A stretch of DNA of 64,000 bases from positions 8,029 to 72,028 of the forward strand of contig JAXMBS010000025.1 of NCBI GenBank assembly GCA_046349775.1, read 5' to 3'. The position numbers and the translations under genes were made by a program. This document shows, in pieces, positions 18,235 to 27,043 of this stretch; position 1 is the stretch's first letter, and every line of letters starts with the position of its first letter. The notes under the pieces are model-generated. The model saw only the letters and a program-made list of their open reading frames with translations, made no database searches and had not been told where the DNA came from. This DNA is from JAEUIG01 sp046349775. GTDB lineage: Bacteria > Planctomycetota > Planctomycetia > Planctomycetales > Planctomycetaceae.

Positions 18235-19068
18235 ATGTTGCGACTGTTACTTTCGCTGCTCGTCACGGTTGTCGCGCTTTCTGGCCGAACGGTTCACGCC
18301 GGGATTCTGTACGGGGCCGATGGCTCCGGTGGAAACCTCAGCACGCTCTTCACAATCGACACCGCCACGGGGGCGGCAACTCCGATCGGCGCGATCGGCT
18401 TCTCGATCACCGCGCTGGCGTTTGATCCGACGACGGGCGACCTCTACGGCGGCACGTCGCGGACGCCGATCTTCAGCGGCGGCCCCAATGGCCTCGTCCG
18501 CATCGATGTCGCAACCGGCACCGGCACGTACATCGGCGACTACAACTACTTCACCAATAACATGTCCGACATCGCGTTCAATTCCGCAGGGACCCTGTAC
18601 GGTGCGGATACGGGTGGAGGCCTGTACACGATTGATACGTCGACCGGTCAGGCATCGTTCATCGGCGATCCGAGTCCGTCCACGAACTCGCCGGGAATTG
18701 CGTTCGACAGTCAGGGCACATTGTACATGGACGGCAAAGGCGGACTGTTTACGATCGACCCCACGACGGGCGGGATCGCCTCCACGATTTTTTCGACGAT
18801 CGGCTCCCAGTACGGTCAGGCTCTCGCATTCGACGAGAACAACGTCGCGTACAGCCTCAAACAGATCTCGACGAATCAGGACGTTAAGTTCCTGCGGACG
18901 CTGATCACGATTGATACCAGCACTGGCGGGTATACGGAGATCGGCGCCACCGCCGACAAGATGGATGCGCTGGCCTTTGCCCCGATTGGCGTTCCCGAGC
19001 CGACTTCCCTGACATTGCTGGGACTCGGCGTGGCCGGGTTCGTCGTTCTGCGTCGCCGGTCAGCGTGA
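18235..19068 (+). CDS. PEP-CTERM sorted secreted protein 2
   Basis: This 277-residue protein is a paralogue of the one at 17159, with the same length and the same repeat text (ILYGADGSGGNLSTLFTIDT, LAFDPTTGDLYGGTSR). The signal peptide is MLRLLLSLLVTVVALSGRTV, with cleavage near HA-G. The C-terminal sorting signal is VPEPTSLTLLGLGVAGFVVL followed by RRRSA. The two copies are clearly diverged, so the duplication is not recent. The stop codon overlaps by nine bases, tail to tail, with the hydrolase gene on the other strand. Confidence 0.9.
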   Translation: MLRLLLSLLVTVVALSGRTVHAGILYGADGSGGNLSTLFTIDTATGAATPIGAIGFSITALAFDPTTGDLYGGTSRTPIFSGGPNGLVRIDVATGTGTYIGDYNYFTNNMSDIAFNSAGTLYGADTGGGLYTIDTSTGQASFIGDPSPSTNSPGIAFDSQGTLYMDGKGGLFTIDPTTGGIASTIFSTIGSQYGQALAFDENNVAYSLKQISTNQDVKFLRTLITIDTSTGGYTEIGATADKMDALAFAPIGVPEPTSLTLLGLGVAGFVVLRRRSA

Positions 19069-20190
19069 CGGTGACAACGCGACCGGCTCCGATGCGACCG
19101 CAGTTGTTGACCGCGCATCGCTCAGCGTCGGACCTGTCGGCTGCGGCTGCGGTTGCTGCTGGGGCTGCTGCAGTTCCCAGAACAGCGCAAACGGTGCAAT
19201 TGCCGCCGCGATCGCCGGCTCCTGGTCGTAGTGCGGCCAGGTGTGCGACTTCCCGACCAGTTCGGTCACGTCCAGTTCGATCGCCCGGTAGCCGAGCCAG
19301 CCAAGTTCCTCGCGGTCCCCGTCCGTGAAGCCGACATTCGCCAGCGATGGCCGCGCGAACGGCGCGGACAGCGGATAAAACGTCAGCGCCGCGTCACACC
19401 GGTTCCGCAGATTCATGACTTCACAGCGGCACAGCGCCCGTCCGAAACGCTCATCGGGATTCAGCCAGTCGTGATCGACCGCGGCGGCGGCGAGGACGGC
19501 CCGCAGCGGACGCTCACCGACGTTGCCGTAGTACATCAGATTCTGGACGGCGCCTCCCGACATCAGGTGCAGGCTGGAGAGCACCGTGCGGGCGCCATGA
19601 CTGTGACCGACCAGACACACCGGCGACCCTGGCGGCAGCAGCGACATCAGACAGGTCAAGTGCACCCCGTTGAATTCAGCCCGCTCGCCGCGCACCGTCA
19701 CGTCCACCGGAAACAGATGCGTGTACGGACCGTCGCTGGGCCAATCAAAGAAGATGACATGCAGCGGACGTCCGCCGGCCGCCTGCTTGATCCACCGGTT
19801 CGTCGTCTTGGCCTGGTCGATCTGGTCCTGCCAGGTCACGAAGCTGCCATGAACGAAAATGATCACCGGCACGCCGGGCCGGAACTCCGCCTGCATCGCA
19901 GCGCCGTTCGACGTCACCAGGCTGGCATCCTCCTGACGCCGTAAAAACTCGAGCGTGCTCGACGGGGGATCGAGGCGGTGTTGGGCCGCCCGGCGGGTGC
20001 TGACGATCCAGTACGAATCGCCGTCAGCATAGTCGGCGACCTGAACCGGCTGGGACGCCGACAACAGATACGGATACGGTGTCTCACCGCCGCGAACCAG
20101 TTCGCACGCGGCGACGAACGACAGCAGGACCAGCAGCAGCCGTGTCCCGATGAGGCGACAGCGGTGTCGGATTGCCGGACCAGCGTTCAG
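19060..20190 (-). CDS. alpha/beta-hydrolase lipoprotein
   Basis: From the ATG at 20190 the protein has 376 residues. It opens with a lipoprotein signal (RLLLVLLSFVAAC, lipobox VAAC). The catalytic core is an alpha/beta hydrolase: VIIFVHGSFVTW forms the oxyanion-loop strand and GHSHG holds the nucleophile serine. The pattern is close to DUF900-type hydrolases. A final Q/P-rich tail (QQPQQQPQPQPTGP) is unusual and probably disordered. A TTG at 20220 could add ten residues but gives a poorer signal peptide. The substrate is unknown. The gene is convergent with PEP-CTERM gene 2. Confidence 0.75.
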   Translation of the reverse strand: MNAGPAIRHRCRLIGTRLLLVLLSFVAACELVRGGETPYPYLLSASQPVQVADYADGDSYWIVSTRRAAQHRLDPPSSTLEFLRRQEDASLVTSNGAAMQAEFRPGVPVIIFVHGSFVTWQDQIDQAKTTNRWIKQAAGGRPLHVIFFDWPSDGPYTHLFPVDVTVRGERAEFNGVHLTCLMSLLPPGSPVCLVGHSHGARTVLSSLHLMSGGAVQNLMYYGNVGERPLRAVLAAAAVDHDWLNPDERFGRALCRCEVMNLRNRCDAALTFYPLSAPFARPSLANVGFTDGDREELGWLGYRAIELDVTELVGKSHTWPHYDQEPAIAAAIAPFALFWELQQPQQQPQPQPTGPTLSDARSTTAVASEPVALSPSR

Positions 20191-20525
20191 CATCGGCAGG
20201 AACCAGCGTTCGGACCGCAACGACGCGCGCGTGCGCGTCGCCCGAGACTCGTGTCAACGAGGCGTCCCTGCGGCGGCGTGTTCGCGAGGCAGCGGCCTTC
20301 CGGCTGCCCGGATCAGTCTATCATCTATCGGTTCCCGGCTGCAAAAAAGGTGCGGAGTTCGGGGTGCGGCGGAACCTGCCGATCGTTTCGCCGCCTGTTC
20401 TGAACGACTGTCACGCAGATTCGACGCGCCCCGCATGGGCGGAGCGGTCGACACGCGCCATCCATCCGGCCGGCCGGCAATCCTACAGCCGCTACTTCCG
20501 GCACAGTCCCCGTGCCTGGCCCAGC
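20191..20525. other. intergenic region without recognised content
   Basis: About 335 bases lie between the hydrolase start and the rpoN stop. Several short frames are open on both strands because of the high GC content, but none shows a family motif or ribosome site. I see no strong hairpin. Confidence 0.45.
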
Positions 20526-22019
20526 TTAAAACTGCTTGCGCTGCCGCGAGGACGGAATATTCATCGCCTTGCGGTATTTCGTGACGGTCCGGCGTGCGAG
20601 GGTGTAGCCGAGCTTCGCCATTTCGATAACCAGCGCGTCGTCGCTGAGCGGGTCGGACTTGTCTTCATTGTCCACCAGCTCCTTGAGCTTGAGGCGGACA
20701 ATGTCCCAGGCGACTTCGTCCCCTTCGGCCGTCGTCGTGCCGCCGCCGAAGAACCGCTTGAGCGGAAAAATCCCGCGCGGCGTGGCGATGTGCTTGCCGT
20801 CGACCGCTCGCGACACCGTCGTCACGTGCACGCCGACGACGTCGGCGATCTGCTGCATCTTGAGCGGTGCGATGTGCTCCGGCCCGTTCTCGAGGAAATC
20901 GGTCTGCTTGTCGACGATCGCCTGGGCCACGCGCTTGAGAGTGTTGTAACGCTGCTCGATCGACTCGATCAGCCAGCGCGCCGACTCGATCTTGCGGCGA
21001 ATGAACTCGCGCGTCGCCGCGTCCGGCTTGTCCTCGAGCATCCGCGCGTAGTGGCGGCTGATCCGCAGTTGCGGAATGTGCTCGTCGATCAGTCGCACGA
21101 CGTATTTGCCGTTTTCATCCTGCTCGACGGCGAGGTCCGGCGTGACGTTTTGGGTCGGCGCCTGCTCGAAGCCTTGCCCCGGCGAGACATTGAAATGTTT
21201 CAGTTCCTCCTTCGCCGCATTGATGTCATCGATCGTATAGCCGGTCTTGCGCTCGATCTGCGGCAGGCGGTTGTTGAGCAGATCATCCCAGTGCGCGCTG
21301 ATCAGCGTCACCAGGATGTCCCGCAGCGGCGTGTGCGGCGTGATCTGCAGCAGCAGGCACTCCTTGAGGTCGCGGGCGCCGACACCGGGCGGATCGAGCC
21401 GCTGAATCAGCCGCAAGGCCTCGTCGGCTTCGGGAAGACTCACCGCCCCGCCGTAGACCTGCACGATTTCCGCCAGCGAACTCTGGAGCCGGCCATTGTG
21501 GTCCAGGTTCTGGATCAGGTACTCGCCGAAGGCCCGCACCCGTGGCGAACAGTCGAAGTAGTGAAACTGATCGATGAGGTGGTCCTGCAGCGTCTGCGGG
21601 CGCGACTCCGCATTCGCCATCAGGTCGTGCTGGCGGTCCCCTTCCTCATCGGTGCGGTTGCCGGACGGCTTCGATCCGCTGGTATAGTTGTCTTCCGGCC
21701 ACTCCTGGGAAATCTCCAGCAGCCGTTCGAAGTCCGACGCGTTGTTGTCCTCGTTCCCCGCGTTCAGCTCGCGCTGTTCCACGTCGCGGACCGGGACGTC
21801 GTCTCCCGCCGCCGGCTCCGCCTCATCCGCGACAAAGTTTCCTGCCTCGTCGGTCTCTTCCGCCGCCTGCTCCAGGACGACGTTCTCGGACAGTTCCTGC
21901 TCGATCCGTTCCTGCAAGGCCAGCAGCGGCAATTGCAGGATCTCCATCGACTGAATCATGCGCGGCGCCAGCTTCATCTGCTGGCTCATCCGCATCTGTT
22001 GTGACAGGTTCAGATTCAT
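20526..22019 (-). CDS. rpoN: RNA polymerase sigma-54 factor
   Basis: The 497-residue protein has the full sigma-54 plan. Region I is the Gln/Leu-rich N-terminus (QQMRMSQQMKLAPRMIQSME), followed by an acidic region II (about 50-130), the core-binding domain (LIQRLDPPGVGARDLKECLL) and the helix-turn-helix (MQQIADVVGVHVTTVSRAV). The RpoN box is ARRTVTKYRK at residues 475-484. It should direct transcription from -24/-12 promoters with an AAA+ activator; one such activator is encoded at 42711-44174. The ATG at 22019 gives the standard N-terminus. Confidence 0.97.
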   Translation of the reverse strand: MNLNLSQQMRMSQQMKLAPRMIQSMEILQLPLLALQERIEQELSENVVLEQAAEETDEAGNFVADEAEPAAGDDVPVRDVEQRELNAGNEDNNASDFERLLEISQEWPEDNYTSGSKPSGNRTDEEGDRQHDLMANAESRPQTLQDHLIDQFHYFDCSPRVRAFGEYLIQNLDHNGRLQSSLAEIVQVYGGAVSLPEADEALRLIQRLDPPGVGARDLKECLLLQITPHTPLRDILVTLISAHWDDLLNNRLPQIERKTGYTIDDINAAKEELKHFNVSPGQGFEQAPTQNVTPDLAVEQDENGKYVVRLIDEHIPQLRISRHYARMLEDKPDAATREFIRRKIESARWLIESIEQRYNTLKRVAQAIVDKQTDFLENGPEHIAPLKMQQIADVVGVHVTTVSRAVDGKHIATPRGIFPLKRFFGGGTTTAEGDEVAWDIVRLKLKELVDNEDKSDPLSDDALVIEMAKLGYTLARRTVTKYRKAMNIPSSRQRKQF

Positions 22020-22082
22020 GATTCGTCAAACGACCGCACGCAGGTCGCGCCTATCGCATGTATGACAGAAAAGAGCAGGATC

Positions 22083-22204
22083 GCAGATGAACACAGATCA
22101 AAAAGATTGACGCAGATCAATAACAGTCACACCGCAGTTACATCTGAGTCTTCGAAGTGAGTGAGAATGGTCTGCGTAAATCTGCCAAATCTGCGTTCAT
22201 CTGC
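22083..22204. repeat. imperfect inverted repeat of GCAGATGAAC type
   Basis: The arms at 22083-22116 and 22171-22204 are imperfect inverted copies of about 34 bases, each built from the short word GCAGAT(G/C). They flank a 54-base spacer between rpoN and recR. Similar GCAGATGAACGCAGAT words are known to me as dispersed repeats in many bacterial genomes. Confidence 0.55.
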
Positions 22205-22243
22205 GTGCCGTTTATTTCTTACTCGCTCTGCTCTGACCCACTC

Positions 22244-22870
22244 TCAAAACGTCTGACGCCCCTGCAGTGCGTCGGCGAGCATTTCCTTGTTGGCAAACTC
22301 CAGCACGCTGCCGGTTGGAATCCCGCGCGCCAGCCGCGTGATCTTGATTGGCAGTTCCTGAAGGAGATTGGCGATATACAACGCCGTGCCGTCCCCTTCG
22401 AGGGTGGGATTCGTCGCCATCACAATTTCGCGGACTCCGTCGGCACGCACGCGTTTCAGCAGCAGGTCGATCGTCAGATCATCCGGACCGACCCCCTCCA
22501 GCGGCGATAATCGGCCTCCCAATACGTGATACGAGCCGTGATAGACTCCGGCCGCATCCAGCGCTGCCACGTCGCGCGGCTGTTCGACGATGCAGACGGT
22601 CGTGGGATCGCGGCGCGGGTCGCTGCAGAAACTGCACATTTCGCGGTCCGTCAGGTTGCCGCATTTGGCACACCGGCGGACCGAGCGTTTCACTTCCCGT
22701 ATCGCGTCGGCGAGCTGGAGAGCTTCCGACTCGGCAACCGACAACACGTGATTGGCCAGTCGCTCAGCGGTCTTCCGACCGATCCCCGGCAGACGCGCGA
22801 ACTCCTCGACCAGCCGTCCGACGGCCGGCCCGAACGGGTGCGATTCCGCTGTTGGTCCTCGATACGCCAT
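22244..22870 (-). CDS. recR: recombination mediator protein RecR
   Basis: The protein has 208 residues from the ATG at 22870. It begins with the helix-hairpin-helix region (LVEEFARLPGIGRKTAERLA). The four-cysteine zinc finger follows (CAKCGNLTDREMCSFC). The Toprim domain comes next (VCIVEQPRDVAALDAAGVYHG and VLGGRLSPLEGVGPDDL), and the family's C-terminal stretch is LARGIPTGSVLEFANKEML. RecR acts with RecO and RecF in loading RecA at gaps. The frame is open for 61 codons further upstream but that text is not RecR-like. It lies downstream of ybaB and dnaX, the arrangement seen in many bacteria. Confidence 0.97.
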   Translation of the reverse strand: MAYRGPTAESHPFGPAVGRLVEEFARLPGIGRKTAERLANHVLSVAESEALQLADAIREVKRSVRRCAKCGNLTDREMCSFCSDPRRDPTTVCIVEQPRDVAALDAAGVYHGSYHVLGGRLSPLEGVGPDDLTIDLLLKRVRADGVREIVMATNPTLEGDGTALYIANLLQELPIKITRLARGIPTGSVLEFANKEMLADALQGRQTF

Positions 22871-23057
22871 CCGCTGACTTGCTCCGCAATCGAGTGCCAC
22901 AATCCGATGTGGCACAGAGATGTGATCGTGCTGAAGTGAATTGAAATTGTGGCGGCGGGCGCCACGGGCATTGTCCGTGCAATTCGATGGGACGCGGATC
23001 CTCCGTTCGCAGTAGCGGAGCCAATGACGCCCGCGTTCGCTGCCTAAGTCCATTTGC

Positions 23058-23420
23058 TCAGGGGGTCATTCCGGGAAAGCGTAACCCGGACAGTGCGTCC
23101 TGCACGGCGGAGGGATCAACGCCCCCCATCAGCGAGCTCATCTCCCCGGCCATCGCTTCGCGGCACCGCTCCATCGCCTGGTTCACGGCGGAACAGATGA
23201 GGTCCTCGATCATTTCCCGGTCGCCCGAAGCCAGCAGGGACGGCTCAATTCGACAGCTCAACAGCCGCTGCTGACCGTCAGCGGTGACAGTCACCATGCC
23301 TCCGCCGGCACTGCCTTCGACTCGGATCTCAGCCAGTTTGGACTGCATTTCTCCCATCTTGCCATAAAGGGCCTGAGCCTGCTTCATGGCCTGCATCATA
23401 TCTCCAAGTCCTTTGAGCAT
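23058..23420 (-). CDS. YbaB/EbfC nucleoid-associated protein
   Basis: This 120-residue protein starts MLKGLGDMMQAMKQAQALYG. It has the family core (KMGEMQSKLAEIRVEGSAGG, then GMVTVTADGQ) and the C-terminal helix with MIEDLICSAVNQAMERCREA. YbaB/EbfC dimers bind DNA. Its place between dnaX and recR is the standard conserved gene order. The ATG at 23420 is the family's usual start. Confidence 0.95.
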   Translation of the reverse strand: MLKGLGDMMQAMKQAQALYGKMGEMQSKLAEIRVEGSAGGGMVTVTADGQQRLLSCRIEPSLLASGDREMIEDLICSAVNQAMERCREAMAGEMSSLMGGVDPSAVQDALSGLRFPGMTP

Positions 23421-23426
23421 TTCGCG

Positions 23427-23993
23427 TTACGCCTCATTCTGACCCGTGCCTGTGACGGGCTTCACATCGACCACGGTGCCGCCGAAAATCGAAGACACCT
23501 GCTGGACGAATGCATTCCTGCGCATCGAATCCAGCGACGCACCCCGTTTTGGCTTTGGCGTTTGCGCTTCCGGCGCCGGCTCGACGGCGGCGCCGTCGTT
23601 GCCGATCGCACAGGTCAGCGGCCGTCCGGCGACTTGCTGGACTGCCGACTGAAGCTTGGAAACCGTTTCCGGTCGCTGGCAGTACGATCTGCTGAAAGAA
23701 TAGCGCACAGGAAACAATATTTCCAGACCGTTTGGCCCAGAAATTGCTACTCGCGACGCGTTCCTTAAGTGCCCGGCAATTGCCTCAGGCAAAGTCGCAA
23801 CCACCTCCTTCCAAAGCATTTGCAGAGAATCATCTGTCAGCTCCGCAACGGAGCCGTGGACGGGGGGAGCTGCCGGGACAGGCGCGGAATTGGCCGATTG
23901 AAGTGGCGGAGAAGCCATTTCCGGGGGGTCAGACACCCCGTTGACCTCCGGAGACTCCCCGGAAGCAGGGGACGAAGTTGCCACACTGGGGGG
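23427..23993 (-). CDS. dnaX: dnaX C-terminal (tau-type) segment after in-frame TGA
   Basis: This segment continues in exactly the same frame as the dnaX product that ends at 23994-23996. It codes for a Pro/Ser-rich linker (ASPPLQSANSAPVPAAPPV) and a folded domain (LTDDSLQMLWKEVVATLPEA, then NGLEILFPVRYSFSRSYC) that resembles the C-terminal region of DnaX proteins. It ends at 23427, seven bases before ybaB. It could be read by TGA readthrough, by a compensating pair of frameshifts, or as a separate protein from the GTG near 23984. Most simply, the separation from dnaX is a sequence error: one base fewer in the A6 run at 24006-24011 and one more in the C6 run at 23988-23993 would join them. Confidence 0.65.
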   Translation of the reverse strand, partial: PPSVATSSPASGESPEVNGVSDPPEMASPPLQSANSAPVPAAPPVHGSVAELTDDSLQMLWKEVVATLPEAIAGHLRNASRVAISGPNGLEILFPVRYSFSRSYCQRPETVSKLQSAVQQVAGRPLTCAIGNDGAAVEPAPEAQTPKPKRGASLDSMRRNAFVQQVSSIFGGTVVDVKPVTGTGQNEA

Positions 23994-25250
23994 TCAGTCA
24001 GACCGTTTTTTCGCGCGTCGGCCGCTGCAGGAACCACCACCGGCACGGTCCGAGGTGGAGGTACAGCGCCCGGCCCGCTCATTGGCAGATGGAGCACCAG
24101 CCGGCAGGTCTCGCAGTTCCCGAAGCACTCCCACCAGGTCGTCGAGCTTCTCCAGCAGGCAGATGCGGATCAGCGCCAATTCCAGCAGTGCGCGACCGTA
24201 CGTCACCCGCTGCATCCGGCTCTTGGTCTCGACGAGGATCTGCATTGCCGCGCTGATCGTCTCCATCCCCCAGGCCTGGGACTGACGCTGCAGTTCCGGT
24301 CGCAGCCGTTCGGCCACACTCAGCAACGGCACGCTATTCGCGCCCAGCCCCGCAATCAGCAAGTCGCGCAGGTATTCGAGCAACTGGTCGCTCAGGCTGC
24401 CGACCTGCACGCCTGCGGCCAAAGCCTCCTCCAGCGCCGCGAGCGCAGCAGGAGCGTTCGCCGTCATCAACGCCTCGGCCAGAGTCACGAGGCGCTCATC
24501 CGGGGCGGTTCCGAGGAGTCGGTGGACGTCATCAGGCTGGAGTGTCTCGCTGCCGAACGCCAGCAACTGGTCGAACAGCGACTGCGCGTCGCGCATTGAG
24601 CCGGCTGCGCGCCGGGCGACGAGTTCGACAGCCTCCGGTTCGACCTGGACTTGTTCCGCATCGGCGATCTGTTGCAGACGCGCAGCGACCGCCGCCGTCC
24701 CGATCAGTCCGAAGTCAAACCGCTGGCAGCGGGAGAGGATCGTCTCCGGCACCTTGTTCGGCTCGGTGGTGCAGAACACGAATTTGACGTTTGGCGGCGG
24801 CTCTTCGAGCGTCTTCAGGAGGGCATTGAACGCCTCCTTCGTCAGCATGTGGACTTCGTCGATGATGTACACCTTGTACGGCGAACGCATCGAGCGGACG
24901 CCGACGTTGGCCCGCAGCGTGCGGATATCGTCAATGCCGCGATTCGAGGCGCCGTCGATTTCCAGGACGTCCACGTCATTGCCGGCGGCGATCCCCTCGC
25001 AGACATCGCACTGATTGCAGGGCACGCCGTCCACGACGTGCGGACAGTTCAGCGCCTTGGCAAAGATGCGGGCGGTCGAGGTCTTGCCGACTCCCCGCGC
25101 ACCGGTAAAGAGATACGCATGCGCGACGCGTCCGCCACGGATCGCATTACGCAAGGCCTGCCCGACGTGCTCCTGCCCGACGACGTCGGCGAACGTCTGC
25201 GGGCGGAATCGGCGGGCCAGAACGGTGTAGTGAGTGTCTTCGGCGGCCAC
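23994..25250 (-). CDS. dnaX: DNA polymerase III subunit gamma/tau (clamp-loader ATPase)
   Basis: The 418-residue product holds the clamp-loader ATPase. Walker A is GARGVGKT at residues 50-57, followed by the four-cysteine zinc module (C69 to C83; CPHVVDGVPCNQCDVC). Walker B and sensor motifs are YIIDEVHML and FVFCTTEPNKVPETILSRCQ. The lid and collar follow to about residue 370. The product stops at a TGA soon after an A6 run. Full-length DnaX normally continues into a linker and tau-type domain, and that domain is encoded in the same frame after the stop. In other bacteria dnaX is a known site of programmed frameshifting or slippage. The gene is followed by ybaB and recR. Confidence 0.92.
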   Translation of the reverse strand: MAAEDTHYTVLARRFRPQTFADVVGQEHVGQALRNAIRGGRVAHAYLFTGARGVGKTSTARIFAKALNCPHVVDGVPCNQCDVCEGIAAGNDVDVLEIDGASNRGIDDIRTLRANVGVRSMRSPYKVYIIDEVHMLTKEAFNALLKTLEEPPPNVKFVFCTTEPNKVPETILSRCQRFDFGLIGTAAVAARLQQIADAEQVQVEPEAVELVARRAAGSMRDAQSLFDQLLAFGSETLQPDDVHRLLGTAPDERLVTLAEALMTANAPAALAALEEALAAGVQVGSLSDQLLEYLRDLLIAGLGANSVPLLSVAERLRPELQRQSQAWGMETISAAMQILVETKSRMQRVTYGRALLELALIRICLLEKLDDLVGVLRELRDLPAGAPSANERAGRCTSTSDRAGGGSCSGRRAKKRSD

Positions 25251-25440
25251 GGCGGATCACTGGTCGTTTGGTGATTGGTCGTTCAAGGGCGAGAAGCCGC
25301 CGATTCTATCGCCCGGACAATCACACATGCCACCGGCAGAACAAAACGGATCAGAATGACGCTGGGGGTTCCGCGACTCGCAGCCGCAGCCTACCACGCG
25401 CGCTCGGCCGCCCCCTCGCCGCTGTGAATGCAGTCCGGCA

Positions 25441-26847
25441 TTAACGGACACCGCGATACGCATTCCCCGCCAGTTCCAGCCCGCCAATCTGCGAAACCAG
25501 CTGTTCGATCCGGGCGACGCGCTGCAAATGCCCCAGTTCATACTGCGGCATCGCCCGTTCGTAACGGACAACGCGGACAAACTCCGGCTCACCCCGCACC
25601 CCCAGCAGTTCCGCGAGTTCCTCGCGGACCAGCCGGACGATTGCATCGTCATCGTTGTCCAGCTGTTCCGGCTGCAGTGCCCCGCCGACGAAAGTGCGCA
25701 AAATGATTCGACCTTGCGGCGCACGCGACGGAAACTTTCGGCTGAGGAACGACACGGCGAGAATCCGACGCCACTCGAGATGCGGAATCACCAATCCTGC
25801 TGCATCGAGCGGGTGCGCAATATCCTCCAGACGATGTCCCGTCACGACAATGGCGCTCGACGCGTAATCAATCGATCGCAATTCACGCCCCAGGTCTGGT
25901 GCCCAGGCCGACAGTGTGTCGGCGGCCCGCCAGGCCGGAAGTGCCAGTATGACCGCGTCTGCCGGATGGCGCGCTCCAGCTTCAGTTTCAATCTCATATG
26001 CGGCGCCGCCACCCAGGCCCCGACGGATGGCCGTGATTCGAGTCTTGCAATGCACCGTTCCCCGCGCCAGCACGCGGTCACGCAGCGCGTGCTGCAATTC
26101 GGACATCCCCTCTCGGGGAGTCGCAAACAGACCGTAACGGACTCCCGAATCGGTGGCCCGCTCTCCCCTTGTCGCGAATTGTCCCTGGACGCCCCGAATC
26201 AGCCCGCCCCATTCCCGTTCCATCTCCACGAATCGCGGAAATGTCGCCGACAGGCTCAGACGCGCGGGATCGCCCGTGTAGATCCCCCCGACCAGCGGTT
26301 GTACGACTCGTTCATACATTTCCCGTCCGAACCGGCGCCGGGCAAACGCCGCGATGCTCTCATCGTCGGTGGCCCGCCGCCGCGGCACGAAATACTCCGC
26401 CGCCGCCCGCAGTTTGCCCGCCGGCGACAGCAGTTTCGTCTGCAGCAAGCCTGCCAGCCGCGTCGGCGCCAGCAGCGACAACCCCTCCGGAGCAGGCCAT
26501 AGTCGTCCTTTGCGGACAATCAGAGCGCGACGGTAGCGGGGATCTATCCCGATCAGCCGCGACTCCAGTCCCAGCCGCCGGCACAGGTCCAACGCCCACG
26601 GCTTGTCGGTGATGAACGAATCGGCGCCGGTCTCGATGACATAGTCACCGATTCGTTCCGTCCCGAAGCACCCCCCCGGCTGGGGAGCTGAATCAAACAC
26701 TTCGATACCGACGTCCCGTGCGTCCGCCGCATCGGCGAGTTCGACCAACCGCTGCGCTGCCGCCAGACCGGTGATTCCGCCCCCGATCACGGCGATACGC
26801 GCCGCCCCGGGGTCATTCGCCGATTTTGTTGCCGCGTCAACATGCAT
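25441..26847 (-). CDS. FAD-dependent protoporphyrinogen/coproporphyrinogen oxidase
   Basis: This protein of 468 residues opens with the FAD-binding Rossmann motif VIGGGITGLAAA and the dinucleotide-binding follow-up IEVFDSAPQPGGCFGTERIG. The next conserved block is IETGADSFITDKPWALDLCR. Mid-protein PLVGGIYTGDPARLSLSATF and the C-terminal block closing with GLELAGNAYRGVR are typical of HemG/HemY-type oxidases (HemY of Gram-positives, PPOX of planctomycetes). It should act late in heme synthesis. Whether the substrate is protoporphyrinogen or coproporphyrinogen cannot be told. Length is normal. It is separated from dnaX by 190 bases that show no gene. Confidence 0.9.
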   Translation of the reverse strand: MHVDAATKSANDPGAARIAVIGGGITGLAAAQRLVELADAADARDVGIEVFDSAPQPGGCFGTERIGDYVIETGADSFITDKPWALDLCRRLGLESRLIGIDPRYRRALIVRKGRLWPAPEGLSLLAPTRLAGLLQTKLLSPAGKLRAAAEYFVPRRRATDDESIAAFARRRFGREMYERVVQPLVGGIYTGDPARLSLSATFPRFVEMEREWGGLIRGVQGQFATRGERATDSGVRYGLFATPREGMSELQHALRDRVLARGTVHCKTRITAIRRGLGGGAAYEIETEAGARHPADAVILALPAWRAADTLSAWAPDLGRELRSIDYASSAIVVTGHRLEDIAHPLDAAGLVIPHLEWRRILAVSFLSRKFPSRAPQGRIILRTFVGGALQPEQLDNDDDAIVRLVREELAELLGVRGEPEFVRVVRYERAMPQYELGHLQRVARIEQLVSQIGGLELAGNAYRGVR

Positions 26848-27043
26848 TGCTGGTCATGCACCTCCACCCCCAGCTTAGGAGATTCGCCAGCGCCGGTCAG
26901 CCATTCGTCGACTTCTTTACTCAGGCGCAGTCTGAAATCTCCGCCATGCAGTATCGACTGCCGATTTGACCAAGCGCCCTGTGTCCTACGCCCGAGCACA
27001 CGCGTCCACTACAATTCGCAAGAATTACGGAGTTGCCCCCCGG

